A program made the position numbers and the translations under genes. This document shows, in pieces, positions 1-10,122 of a stretch of DNA of 24,793 nt. Every line of letters begins with the position of its first letter. Position 1 is the first letter of the stretch. Source of the DNA: Intoshia linei. Taxonomy: Eukaryota > Orthonectida > Rhopaluridae. The stretch spans positions 1 to 24,793 of the forward strand of contig LWCA01000519.1 of the NCBI GenBank assembly GCA_001642005.1. The letters run 5' to 3'. The notes beneath the pieces were generated by a model that saw only the letters and a program-made list of their open reading frames with translations, made no database searches and was not told the DNA's origin.

Positions 1-163
1 ATAAATGTTAGTTACGATGAGCTATAATTTGTTTAAAACTTTAAAGGCACAACCAAGGTTTTTCTAAATTTAATTCACTAATAATAATACAAAAAATTTA
101 AAATAACAGTACTTAAATTGATGCTTAATTCTCGTTATATATCTAAAAACTATTTAATTAATT

Positions 164-455
164 AATCAACTAAAAAAATTAAATTTTATATCATTATGTA
201 GTTTAATTTTATTAAAAATTTAAGATAGTTTCATTTAATAAAGGTAAAGGGTAAGAACATTTTATCTAATGCGCAAAAACTGAAATACTCCAAAAAAAAA
301 TAATATAATAATTTTTGATATAATTGACCAAAAAAATTAATTTTAGCATCATTATGTACAGTTTAATTATATTAAAAATGTACAATTTATTAATTCAATA
401 AGGGTAAAGATAAAAACATTTTATCTAATGCACAAAAACTGAAATATCCCTTCAT
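164..455. repeat. Degenerate ~160-bp tandem duplication
   Basis: Two diverged head-to-tail copies, from about 164-303 and 324-455. Shared landmarks in the same order are an A-run plus ATTAA, ATCATTATGTA, GTTTAATT..ATTAAAAAT, AGGGTAA.., ACATTTTATCTAATG and CAAAAACTGAAATA. The offset between landmarks is about 160 bp. No coding potential is seen. Confidence 0.75.
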
Positions 456-1115
456 AAAGTAATATTTTATTGTTGACACTATGTAAACATTGGTAATAAA
501 ATAAATTTTGTACTCATATTTTATGAGTAATAATTTGTTCACAATTGACATATGTACCGTAGGGTGTCAACTTTGTTTTTAGATTGAAACGTGTAGCAAA
601 AATATCAATTAAAATTATTTCATTTAAAGAATGCCGTTTAAATTGTATAGAAATAATTAATATTGAATTCGTGGTGCACGTTTTAAATATCACTGTAAAA
701 ATATTATGGAGAAATTAAAACTGAACTTCATTTTAACGGAAATTGGCGTTTGACCTTTTAAACGTGTTGGTGACATTATAATATTGTTCTCCATGTTAAG
801 TCTCATCCGTATCTCGGTACGGTAACTAGGGCTGTAACGTCACACATCATTTTTATATTTCTGATCTATCAAATCTGAAAGAACTAAAAAATTATGACTT
901 TTACTATAACATTAAACCCTCAATAGTAAATCGCCCTTAAGGACGTATCCTCGAAGGGAAACGTCTTAAAATGTATTTAAAAACACAAATAAATGCATTT
1001 AAAATTGAAAAAAATTGATATTAATAATTAATTTATTTACAAATACAAATTTGTATCGAGCTGATTCTACTGTTTAGACAGTTAAATTGAATTATAAAAC
1101 AAATTAATTTTCTTA
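456..1115. other. Non-coding upstream region, no gene recognised
   Basis: All frames are broken by frequent stops. An 8-bp inverted repeat (GTTGACAC at 472-479 and GTGTCAAC at 564-571) encloses about 84 bp and could be the remains of a small non-autonomous element, but this is weak. The stretch around 790-960 is less AT-rich than its surroundings and could hold a promoter for the plus-strand gene that follows; I see no decisive core promoter motif. Confidence 0.4.
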
Positions 1116-1232
1116 ATGAGGCCGTTACATGAATCACTAAAATCAGGCACAAATATATCGGATATCAATCAAGATAATTCAAGAAATAGCGATTATAGGT
1201 TTATCAATAAAGATAAATTAAAATCCAAGTCA
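1116..1232 (+). CDS. Candidate first coding exon of the Glut4EF-like gene
   Basis: An ATG at 1116 opens 39 sense codons beginning MRPLHESLKSG and rich in Ser, Asn, Asp and Lys. It ends in phase 0 at a plausible donor (TCA|GTAAAA), and the next stop is only a few codons later. The next exon at 1961 is also entered in phase 0 after TTTAG, so the junction reads through. Composition resembles the next exon. If it is not real, translation could start at the ATG at 1967 in the following exon. Confidence 0.4.
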
Positions 1233-4200
1233 GTAAAATAAAAGGTGGCAACGATTGAGAATTCAGTAAGCTGCTGAAGCCGAATTTGTAAAATATTACA
1301 GGAAACTCGTACTGCAGACTCCTGCAGTACAGAGAACATTGTCGACACAATTCGGTAACCTAACTACTTTTATAAAGGATTGTTATAGACACGTTGTATA
1401 ATTATAATCTACGATTAATTGCAACAATGTTTGCTATAACTTGGATATTTTTTCAATACTCATTTCAAAATCATAAAGTGCTCTAGTTATACTCTTTGGT
1501 AATGAACTTTATTAGAAATTAATCCATACTAAATATTTTGATATATCTATGAAATAATTTTACCATTTATAAATGTAACGTTAGAATTGGCTCCAATATG
1601 TTGGACATTTACAAAATTATAAACAGTAAACGTATTAAAGAATTTTAGACATAAGGTAAATTTAATTACTCTATATTTACATTTACAAAAATGGTAAATT
1701 GATAAATTGGCGTTCAAAAGATTAAAAAAATTGTAAACTATTAATTATCTATTATCAAAAAGTGTGATATTTATCGCAGTATAATTTTATCTTTATAATC
1801 TTGATATCAGCATAACCTGCATCCATAACAGCATTGTTTGCTTTGTACGCTATACCGGCTTACAAAGCAAACAATGCAATATTTGCTATATATTTTCTTG
1901 TTTACCAATCCAATATAATGAATCGATTGTAATGAATACTAAACTTTTTATCATATTTAGATAGTGATGGAAGTTGATAAAGACATTACCGACGTGTCAA
2001 AAAATCATACTATGCACTTTAATTTTCCATTGGACACATCTGTTGATCCAAGTATCTTGAAAGATTCGAATCAGGATAACATGGACACCAATTCTAATAG
2101 CCCAACTACCACGAAAGAATTTAAATACACAAAAAAATCATATCAAGAAAATATACCCGAGCCAAATCCAACTATAATGGAGCCTTCGTTTTCGTCCCAC
2201 TTTAAACGCAATAACCTGGAAACAGATCAGTGTGCTATGTCGAACGGTAACACAGTTGTAGGTCAAATTTGAGTATAATGTTTATTTTTAGACAACAAAC
2301 ATTTTAGCGAGGAAAATAAGTGGGACATTCTGAAAATGTTTGGGAAAATGACAGTTTATGAAAATATGTTGAAAAAATCCGAAGAAAATTATATTTTAAA
2401 GTCAAAATCTGTCGATATTGCAGAAACGTCTAAACAAAACGCGTCAAATAATGTTGTCAATACCATCAAGAGAAACAGGCGCAAGAGTAAGCCTAGGCAT
2501 TTAAATACTTTGCAGTTGGAAACTTTTTCTGATAAAAATATTAACCAACCTTTAATTAATAAGACTACCCAAAATTATGTACCATTGCTTAATAACGTGG
2601 TTAATGTAGCCAACAGTTTTGATGCTATCGATAGCCAAAAGACTAATAATTACTACAACTTTTTATACAATTTATCAAAATATAAAAAAACCTTGAAAGA
2701 TAACAATGTAGACGTTTCTAAATACACTTATAAATTATCTCAATTATCTGAAAGCAATCCATTATTTTCCAGAATCATTAATCAATCTCTAGATAAGTCC
2801 CATATTGATAATACTGATAAATTACACACCGTTTCTCAACAACTTGCCTCCAGTTATCCCAGTTATGATTTACCGTTAAATTCAATGTATCCAAACGCCC
2901 AACTTCAGATTAAATCCAAGGTAACTTTTATAATTTTTCATGTTTCAATTTACATTTTAGTCGTATCACCAATTACCTTATTTTGGATTTCGCTGCCTTT
3001 GGCCGTGTTGTAATGTCATTCAAGCATCCGTAAATCAAATTAAAAAACATATCAATGAAGTGCATTTAAGGTTTTTTTACTCAATTTTTTAATTTCATTA
3101 ATTTGTATACTTTTTTTTATTCTTCATTTTTCATGTCGTTACCCTTTTTTATGTCTTTAAACTGTATTACATAACCCAAGTATACACGAATGCATAATTA
3201 TTAAATTTATTCTACTCTTTGCAAATAAGGACAATGTATTGATTTATTAATTTGCGTAGGAGCTGTACGTAAACAAGTTTTGCGTTGTATTATATATTAC
3301 AAATCAACCGTATTTGGGTTATCATAAGCACTACTGATTTTGTTCAATGCACGTGACAATTTTAAATTGATTTATATTGTGGTTATAAGTACATATCTAC
3401 CTGTATTGTAATTGTCTTTTGCCTTCAAAATTTAACCTAAAATTAAATATGCGTTAGTATACCATTTTTTAATCTAGAATCTAGATTAATATTCTTTTAT
3501 TTTTTTAGTAAATAGATTAGCGGTTTCAGGTTAATTTAGTCGCTTGAGTTTTAAATTTTTTTTAATGTTTATTACAATATATAATGTACTAGTTGGGCTG
3601 TTTTGTACTTTGTACAAACAGCACCTATCTCTGCTAGAACGAACTTTTTTAATTCTATTAAAAAAATTAAATCTTGAAATCAAAATGCTACTATTAACTA
3701 TTACCAATCTTTTAAAGTTTAAAGTAAAGAGTCTCAAACGTGTGAAGACATCATTTACATTTCAGGATCATTAATTATTTCAAATTTTTTGTTCATGTAA
3801 TAATTCCATTAAAAAAAGTGTAAATAGTAAATTGTTTTTTTTACCAAGAAGGCGTAACTTAATATTGAAATAAATTTATCTATTTTAACTAGAAAAATGT
3901 GAAATTTAATCTTATTTTAAATTACAGAATTCTCTCTATAACTCGCCATTCTTGGGATTCAGAAAAAATTGGTGAGATGGAAAATTTAAAACGATATAAA
4001 CATCAGATAAAACCTTTAAATTATAGGTTAAATTGCAATAAAATGTTAATTGTAATAAAACTTGTAAAATTTAATACAAAATAACTTGATTTATTTTGAA
4101 AAATGATTTAAAACTTATAGTTTATATTTTAAATTAATGGCAAGTTGTGGAGAGAATACTGTATTATTTTATTTTTTTTAAAATTTTATAAAATAAAGAT

Positions 4201-6469
4201 AATACACATACAAAAAAAGAGTTTTATATAGGTTAGGAGGGGGGAACGTTGGTTTTGATTATGAAGATATATAAGACTTTGATATTGAAGTATATTATCT
4301 TTTTTATTATTATTATTTATTTTCTGATTTTAAAAAATTTTAGATCTCATTTGATTTATAAAAAATGATAATTGGGGTTTTTTACACTGAAAGACTCAAT
4401 TTCTGAAATCAAATTTGTGAGAAAATTTAATCCTTGAAAAACTGAATTAGAAATTGCTCTTTTAAATTTTTTTAAAAACATCTTACTTTTGTAAATAAAA
4501 TGAAACTAACAAAATTAAAAACGGGAACCTTCTTTAAAATTGGTGTAAAAAATCCTCTAAAAACCTTTTTTAAAATTTGGTACAAAAAATCCACTTTAAA
4601 ATATGGTAAAAAAAATTTTCTTAAAAACTCTTTAAAGTATGATCAAAAAAATTTTCATAAAAAACCCCTTGAAAATAAAGTAAAAAAGGATAATTAAGGT
4701 TTTTACCGGTAAGATGTAAGTTTTAAGATTGAAATTGAAAAAATAGTGACGGATGGGTATCGGATATGGGAATGAGTGTATCTGGATTTTTAATGGATAT
4801 TGAAGAAATATTATAAAGTAGACTCAGATGAATAATATGAGTAAACTTGTGGATTACATTACCTAACCTATAAATAGAAATGATCAAAATTCACTAACTC
4901 TATGGATGGTCTGATTGATATTTTGTGAATGTGATTCTATTATATGATTATATGATATCTGATCTTATATGAAAAATTTGTATTTATATTTACTGTTTAT
5001 GTTAAATTATATAATATTTTTAGACATAATCCTACGTTGTCCAAAAAAACTGAAGATTTATGTTATACTCCAATACCCAAAGAAGTTTTAAACTTGAATA
5101 TATATGAAGATTCAAAGGGATTAGCTAATTCTTTACCTATCCAACCCATCAATTATAATTTTGATCATGATTACCAGAAAAAAGTAATTTTAAATATTGT
5201 TAATTAGTTTCGGCAAATATTGTGTATTTCTTGTACATTGTATATCAAAGATTTTTATATTTGAAATATCTTGTCTGTTTTGTACTTTGTACCAGAGATC
5301 TGGAGAAGAGCTAGGTGGTTATATGGGAGCCTAATATGCTAAATTAATAGGTGATTTTAGAAACATTTTTCGTATTGTGGGCGAAATTTTTATTAGTCGA
5401 GCAGGTTTAAACAATACATGGAGTAACCAAATTTTTTTTTATTTGATCCGCGCCATCTGTTGCGCTTTACCGCTCTGTTTGATACAAACAGTAGCTAACT
5501 TTGCCAAGGGCGAAAATTTCCAGATAAAATTTAATTGCTCAGAATAATATTACATATTTTTCATTTTAATGATTTGGATAGATTTTAAGATGAAACCTGT
5601 AATTTTCAATTTTTAATATGAATTTAAATTTACCAATTTTTTCCATAATTAATTTGTGGAAATCTATTAAATTAACAAAAATTTTTCAAGGGGCCATTCA
5701 AAAATTTCAAAGTTACAAAGTAAAAGATACATTTTATAATAAAATGAAAAAATGTTACAGTTTTATCATACAAGTAGTTTCATTATGATCGCAATAATTT
5801 ATGCATAATTAGTAAAAAATATTTCGCGGACCCTTTAAAAAATTATACGACCAGTTTAAGAAACACTGGATATAGAAAATGTTTATTAATATAAAAGGGT
5901 CAAGAAATGAATCAAACTAAAACCAAGATTTTTGTATTTCAAAAATATAAGTTAATTGACTAAAAGTATCTGAATTTCTGCACCGGGAAAAGCTGACTTG
6001 GAAATTGCGTTTTTGTGTTTTTATATTTCGGATGGTTACAGACACATTTTTAGCAATATTTACTTTATACATCTTTATTAACTTTGTTATTTTTTAGGAC
6101 GTTACAAATTAAGCTGAAACTTGTTTTAACCGAGAAATTTTTTTTTTAAAATTTTTAACAAAAAATTAAATTTAAAAATAAAAACTAATATAATGATGTA
6201 GCGCTCAATACAGCAAAATTTAAGTTTCAATTTGAACAATGAAAATCTTAATCGAACCGAAATGAATATTAAAAATATGAAAAATGTAATAAAATATGAA
6301 ATAAAAATAAATTTAACAATTATAGATGTGCAAACCAAAAAATACACAAAGACCTTTTCGTAAAAGAAGTGATATAAAGAAATGTAGAAAAGTTTATGGA
6401 ATGGATAAACGAGATTTATGGTGTACTCAATGCAAATGGAAAAAAGCTTGTAGTCGCTTTGTAGAGTGA
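1116..6469 (+). CDS. Glut4EF: Glut4EF/ZNF395-ZNF704 family transcription factor
   Basis: Proposed exons: 1116-1232 (tentative), 1961-2246, 2292-2920, 2961-3070, 5024-5183 and 6326-6469. All junctions are GT-AG and phase-consistent, giving about 481 aa. Residues 1-344 are low-complexity, rich in Asn and Ser, with a basic nuclear-localisation-like run KRNRRKSKPRH. Residues 356-379 form a C2H2 finger (C356, C361, H374, H379). Residues 450-481 form a C-clamp (C454, C467, C470, C476) with the signature KKCRKVYGM and DLWCTQCKWKKACSRF. A C2H2 finger followed by a terminal C-clamp is the layout of the ZNF395/SLC2A4RG/ZNF704 family and its insect homologue Glut4EF, nuclear DNA-binding regulators. TCF/pangolin also has a C-clamp, but this version matches the Glut4EF type and no HMG box is seen. 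The 5' end is the weak part; the length is similar to human relatives. Confidence 0.88.
1309..1330. repeat. Perfect 9-bp inverted repeat (hairpin)
   Basis: GTACTGCAG at 1309-1317 is followed after four bases by its exact reverse complement CTGCAGTAC at 1322-1330. It lies in the first proposed intron of the plus-strand Glut4EF-like gene, or in its 5' region if the first exon is wrong. The arms are GC-richer than the surroundings. Function unknown. Confidence 0.7.
1831..1877. repeat. Perfect 17-bp inverted repeat with 13-nt loop
   Basis: The arm at 1831-1847 (GCATTGTTTGCTTTGTA) is exactly complementary to 1861-1877, and the loop is 13 nt. It lies about 85 bp upstream of the first well-supported exon of the plus-strand gene. 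A transcript would fold into a 47-nt stem-loop on either strand. The pairing does not extend well beyond the 17 bp, so it is short for an animal pre-miRNA. It could be a small palindromic element or a structural RNA element. Confidence 0.85.
1961..2920 (+). CDS. N-terminal low-complexity exons of Glut4EF-like gene
   Basis: Two exons, 1961-2246 and 2292-2920, are separated by a 45-nt GT-AG intron. The first exon ends in phase 1 (G) and the second supplies AC, making Asp. Together they encode about 305 residues with many Asn, Ser, Asp and Thr and one basic patch near 2472-2500. No recognised domain lies here. The second exon ends in phase 0 before a 40-nt intron that leads to the zinc-finger exon. 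Confidence 0.8.
2961..3070 (+). CDS. C2H2 zinc-finger exon of Glut4EF-like gene
   Basis: The exon follows an acceptor (ACATTTTAG) after a 40-nt intron and ends at TTTAAG|GTTTTT in phase 2. It reads YFGFRCLWPCCNV then QIKKHINEVHL. The spacing is C-x4-C-x12-H-x4-H, and the CxWPxC core followed by KKHI..VHL resembles the single finger of the ZNF395/Glut4EF family. It is easy to miss because another frame stays open across the splice site to about 3013. Confidence 0.85.
3586..3641 (-). repeat. Dispersed palindromic repeat, copy 1
   Basis: The core at 3598-3621 is an imperfect palindrome: CTGTTTTGTAC, TT, TGTACAAACAG. It is flanked by ACTAGTTGGG on one side and CACCTATCTCTGC on the other. Read on the minus strand it matches the copies at 13351-13405 and 16136-16191 across about 50 bp. 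Confidence 0.85.
4500..4690. repeat. AT-rich degenerate minisatellite
   Basis: Irregular tandem units built from TAAAA(A)CC(T)nTTTAAAATTTGGTAC/AAAAAA. The same motif style dominates the longer array at 12770-13340 in the laminin intron, so both probably belong to one repeat family. The open frame through it is a repeat artefact. Confidence 0.6.
5184..6325 (+). other. Last intron of Glut4EF-like gene, with repeat fragments
   Basis: About 1.14 kb between the exon ending at 5183 (..YQKK, phase 0) and the C-clamp exon. It contains two fragments of the dispersed palindromic repeat: 5274-5292, half of the core; and 5475-5511, a shortened core CTGTTTGATACAAACAG followed by TAGCTAACTTTGCCAAGGGC. GGCGAAA occurs near 5379 and again after the second fragment, so the interval may be one degraded mobile element. 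No exon is seen. Confidence 0.6.
6326..6469 (+). CDS. C-clamp terminal exon of Glut4EF-like gene
   Basis: The exon starts after AATTATAG in phase 0 and ends with TGA at 6467-6469. It encodes 47 residues, including a basic run and the C-clamp with four cysteines (spacing C-x12-C-x2-C-x5-C), ending SRFVE. C-clamps bind GC-containing DNA and assist a neighbouring DNA-binding domain. The core is far more conserved than the rest of the protein, which makes this the strongest family evidence. Confidence 0.93.
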   Translation: MCKPKNTQRPFRKRSDIKKCRKVYGMDKRDLWCTQCKWKKACSRFVE

Positions 6470-6670
6470 AAAATATTTTATGTAAATATGTATTTAATTT
6501 TTTTAACCTTTATTTAGATACATATGCGGGTTTGTTAAAGTTTAAATGAATTTTAGCCACTAAATTATACCATTTATCCCCTACTTGATATTTATTAATG
6601 TAAATACTGTTTTGTTGTTACACAATTAACCCCGTTATTGTTAATTTAAATTGTGCATTGTTGATTTATT

Positions 6671-6676
6671 AATAAA
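6671..6676 (+). terminator. Polyadenylation signal, Glut4EF-like gene
   Basis: AATAAA lies about 200 nt after the stop codon, followed by T-rich sequence. It is a plausible but unproven 3' end signal in very AT-rich DNA. Confidence 0.4.
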
Positions 6677-7440
6677 TTTTATTCATGTTTACTATATTTA
6701 CTTGTTAATTTATTTAATCTTACATTTACGTTTATTTTATGATTTATAATTTACATTACACAATTTAGTTAATTTACAAACATTTTTAATTTTAATATAG
6801 TGTACGGGTAAAATATATCTTGTTGGTGCAGGGTAAATTGGTCATCGAGAAAACGAAGGATCATTATCTTTAAATTTTTCAATAAATTATTTTGAGTTTT
6901 CTCCAGTTGTAACGAGATTCTCAAAAAATATCGATTAATTTTAATCATGTTACACTTTAATTTTAACCACTGCACAATAGTGCTAATACATATTGTACTC
7001 GTATGTGCAATTAGTCATAATGCACATGTGCATTAAATTTGCAATAATCGACTCTGCAGTTGATATTGATTTTGTTAATTTTTTTGTAATTGGACTATTT
7101 TAGTTGGTTATAATAGTACAAGTTAAGTAAGATGATGTATTTTAATGCCTTTCCTAAATTATTTAAATTATTCTACCCGGATTAACACCATTAATTATTA
7201 ATTAATAATATGTTGCACAATTTTCAATTTCTATTAAAAGTAGAACATATCTTCATCAATTGAGCGACACGACCAGCATCGCTGGTTGATTACACTGGAA
7301 AGTTTTCAGTTGAAACACTAAAAATAATATTACTAGGATTACCTTTAATTATTTTTATTTTAATCGAAATATTTGAAAAATATTGGTTGATAATATATTA
7401 AAAAGTATTTTTCACCCGGGAATGCGTAGATTTCTATATT

Positions 7441-7560
7441 GAAATTTTGTATTTATATCAACTGGAATAAGCTCTATCAGAATAATTTTTTTTAAAGGTT
7501 AAACTTTTGTATTTATATCAACTGGAATAAGCTCTATCAGAATAATTTTTTTTTTTAAAT
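7441..7560. repeat. 60-bp tandem duplication, two copies
   Basis: A segment of about 50 bp containing ATCAACTGGAATAAGCTC is identical at 7445-7494 and 7505-7554, with a 60-bp period. Near-perfect identity in otherwise diverged DNA points to a recent duplication. Confidence 0.95.
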
Positions 7561-7835
7561 TTCTGACCATTAATTATTTCATATTTTTTGTTTTAATAAA
7601 AAAATACTCTGGAAAAAAAATATTTGAATACTAAAATGCTTTTTTGACCGTGAAATCGTCACTTATTCGGATTGAAATTTTTTGTGTGTGTTAACAGGAT
7701 ACAACTGTTTCTACAACATATCTAGGGCTGTTTTATAAAAACAAAAAAGGTAATTTAGGGTTTTGGTCCTGACAATATAATTTTTTTAAATTTAAATTTA
7801 TGGTAATGTTTATGATTTTAAAATCCGTATCAGCG

Positions 7836-7998
7836 TATATATTTTTTTAAATTCTCGAACTCGTTTGATTTTCAAAAAAAAGACAATTGGGATATATATT
7901 TTTTTAAATTCTCCAACTCGTTTGATTTTCAAAAAGAGGGACAATTTTTTAAATTTTCCAACTCGTTTGATTTTCAAAAAAAAGACAATTGGGGTTTT
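7836..7998. repeat. Triplicated ~45-57-bp tandem repeat
   Basis: Three consecutive units share TTTTTTAAATTCTC/CAACTCG then TTTGATTTTCAAAAA and GACAATT. The AACTCG landmark occurs at 7858, 7915 and 7960. A related single unit (TTTGATTTATAAAAAATG, then ATAATTGGGGTTTT) occurs near 4350, so the family is dispersed. Confidence 0.85.
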
Positions 7999-8271
7999 GT
8001 ATCCGTAAGATGTGAGTTTGGGAGGTTTAAATTTATCTTATTATCACTTTCGAAATATACTGTAATTGAAATATGGACTTTATAAAATTCTAAGACTGGT
8101 AGTTAGTAAAATTAAGTGGAACACACACACCAACAAATATTGCGTAGAATATAATATAAGTAAAGAATAAATTATACTGAAAAATGAAATTTAATTTATT
8201 TTAAGCTACATTTAAAATGAATAAATTGGCTGATATGGATAATTAGAGAATATTTATTTGTTTATTTCATT

Positions 8272-9789
8272 ATGTACAAATTGTTCAAATCATTAAATTT
8301 GAAAGGGTGATTAATATTTAGATTAAAAAAACAAATTAGTTTAATAAAATGGAAAAGTGGCATAAATAATGAATTTACGGAAAGTTTAAAAAAATTGGAT
8401 CTTTTAAAAAATGTAACAAACTCTGAAAAATTAAAACTATACGGTTTATACAAACAGGTAAATTTTTGTAATTTTACATGTCACTAAATTTAATAATAAA
8501 ATTAAGGCTACAATTGGTAAATGTAACACTTCAAAACCTTCACTTACCGATTTAATTGGAAAAGCTAAATGGGCTGCATGGAATAAATGTGCCAAATTTA
8601 CAAAGGTATATTATTATACATGTTGATCCATATATGCGTATTATTTTACAATGGTTGATTTAAAAAATTTAGACTGAAGCTGAAAAAGAATATACACTTT
8701 TAGTGGAAAAGATTTACAATAAGAGTGTTTCAAAATAAAATTAGTTAATATAAATAAATTTTTCAGAATTTGATGAATATGGTTAATGATGGTTTCATTA
8801 GTACATTAATTAACAATGGAACTTTGGAAATAAAATTAAACAATGAAAAAAAACTAAATTGTTTATCAAAACACGTTTTTCAGAACATTCAAATATAATT
8901 ATAGATTTAGACATACCTTGGCATAACTCAAATACTAAACCAAGTCAAAGACGACCCTAAAATAAAAAGCGTTGCATTAACAGGTTTCTTGTGAAAATAT
9001 TAATATTATGAATAGGTCAAGGCAATTATTTTAGCTCTGGTAATGATGTGACAAGTATAGCACAAGAAATTGTTCAAAATGAAGGAAATAATGAAAATAT
9101 GATTATTTATTTTACAACCGTCGTCAAGTATTTTTTTTCAAGTAAAACTTCTTATACAAATTTAGGAATTTTGTCAAATCAATAATAGATTTCTCGAAAC
9201 CACTTGTTGCTCTAATTAATGGCCCAGCTATAGGTATTAGCGTCACAATACTTCCTTTATTTGACTATGTTTTGGCGTCGGAACAAGTACAAATTATCAT
9301 TGAAATTCTATCAACATGTTTAGGCGACATTTCAAACACCTTTCACTAATATGGGACTATGCCCTGAAGGCTGTTCAACACTTACATTCTTCAACTTGAT
9401 GGGATTGTCGAAAGTAAAATATATTTTACTTGTAATGTGTAATCTGAATAGGCTACGGAAATTTTACTTTTTGAAAAAACTTTAACTGCACAAGAGGCTT
9501 TTAACGTCAATTTAGTTAACAAATTTGTCCCATTATCAGAATTTGAAAATGAATCCAAGCTGATTTTAGAAAAAATCAATAAATTCAATGTAGAGGTTTG
9601 GTTTATAGAAAAATTCACATCAATTATTAAACATTTTAGACATTGAGAAAGAATAAGAAAATGATGAGATTTTTTCATTTGGAGAAACTCCATAGTCACA
9701 ACGAAATTGAGATGAATGCTGTCAAGGATCGACTCAAAAGCAAAGAAAGTAAAGAAGCGGCTCAAAAATTTTTAAAAAATGTAGCGTGA
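8272..9789 (+). CDS. ECI2: ECI2: ACBP domain fused to enoyl-CoA delta isomerase
   Basis: Eleven exons: 8272-8306, 8340-8457, 8507-8605, 8673-8726, 8767-8874, 8911-8983, 9016-9127, 9166-9286, 9324-9413, 9452-9595, 9640-9789. Every junction keeps frame, giving 367 aa (human ECI2 is 394). Residues 1-20, [12 protein letters not shown].., are basic and hydrophobic like a mitochondrial presequence. Residues 23-102 form an acyl-CoA-binding domain ([22 protein letters not shown], Tyr in EAEKEY). Residues 110-367 form a crotonase-fold isomerase with oxyanion-hole segments YFSSGND (167-173) and NGPAIGIS (218-225), and a catalytic-type Glu at 255 in LCPEGCS. The family moves 3-enoyl double bonds to 2-trans-enoyl-CoA so unsaturated fatty acids can enter beta-oxidation. 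The C-terminus (KNVA) lacks a peroxisomal SKL-type signal, which fits a mitochondrial form. Confidence 0.95.
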
Positions 9790-9804
9790 ATTTTTGAAAT
9801 CCTA

Positions 9805-9810
9805 AATAAA
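9805..9810 (+). terminator. Polyadenylation signal, ECI2
   Basis: AATAAA lies 15 nt after the ECI2 stop codon. The position suggests a very short 3' UTR, in keeping with the compact gene. Confidence 0.55.
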
Positions 9811-10122
9811 TTTAACATTTCACCCAATTCATTCTTTAATATAGCTTTTATGACGACACTTTCTACAAAAGTAGAATGTATGCTTTAAAAAGCAACTTAT
9901 ATTAATTAGAATGTAATATGTTGATAAACTAAATCAAAATACAAATGTAATATTAAAATTTAAATGCACCAAAATCACATGTTGAAATAATGAGTGATAT
10001 CATAATGAAATGAAACTTTGTTATTCACTTGTTATCGAAAATTTTAAAATTTCTAAGCAACTTTTATTGACATGGTAAATTATTAAATTTAAATTTAAAT
10101 TAAAAAATTCTTAATTAAAATA
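9811..10122. other. Intergenic spacer between ECI2 and STMP1-like gene
   Basis: About 310 bp of AT-rich sequence without coding potential. It must hold the 5' UTR and promoter of the small gene starting at 10123. No distinct element is recognised. Confidence 0.5.

Larger units (their letters stand above)
3071..5023 (+). other. Large intron of the Glut4EF-like gene
   Basis: About 1.95 kb between the zinc-finger exon and the exon at 5024. I see no convincing exon; short open frames near 3544-3774, 3899-4084 and 4500-4697 are lysine- and asparagine-rich products of AT-rich repeats. It contains one copy of the dispersed palindromic repeat (3586-3641) and an AT-rich minisatellite (4500-4690). Confidence 0.7.
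6677..8271. other. Intergenic region
   Basis: No gene is supported. It contains two small tandem repeats (7441-7560 and 7836-7998), a palindrome AATGCACATGTGCATT near 7019-7035 and a short hairpin ACCAGC-ATC-GCTGGT at 7272-7286. The ECI2 promoter should lie at its right end, but no core motif stands out. Confidence 0.6.

Noticed and set aside
1316-1330. tRNA or other structural RNA around the 1309-1330 hairpin
   Set aside because: A single short hairpin without cloverleaf arms or tRNA box A/B sequences nearby.
3531-3774. Overlapping open frames on both strands
   Set aside because: They are within the large Glut4EF-like intron over a palindromic repeat and poly-A/T runs; no family resemblance or start context.
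4500-4697. Lysine-rich 65-codon open frame on the plus strand
   Set aside because: It lies entirely within an AT-rich tandem repeat in an intron; the peptide simply mirrors the repeat unit.
8308-8310. In-frame TGA as a sign that ECI2 is a pseudogene
   Set aside because: All ten later exons are intact with conserved catalytic motifs; the stop falls inside a plausible short intron.
8307-8321. A 15-nt GT-AG intron in ECI2
   Set aside because: It is far below the size of other introns here; a 33-nt intron with the same donor and a later TTAG acceptor explains the TGA equally well and fits the gene's pattern.
9391-9765. Open frame of 124 codons on the minus strand
   Set aside because: It is antisense to four exons and introns of the well-supported ECI2 gene and shows no recognisable protein features.
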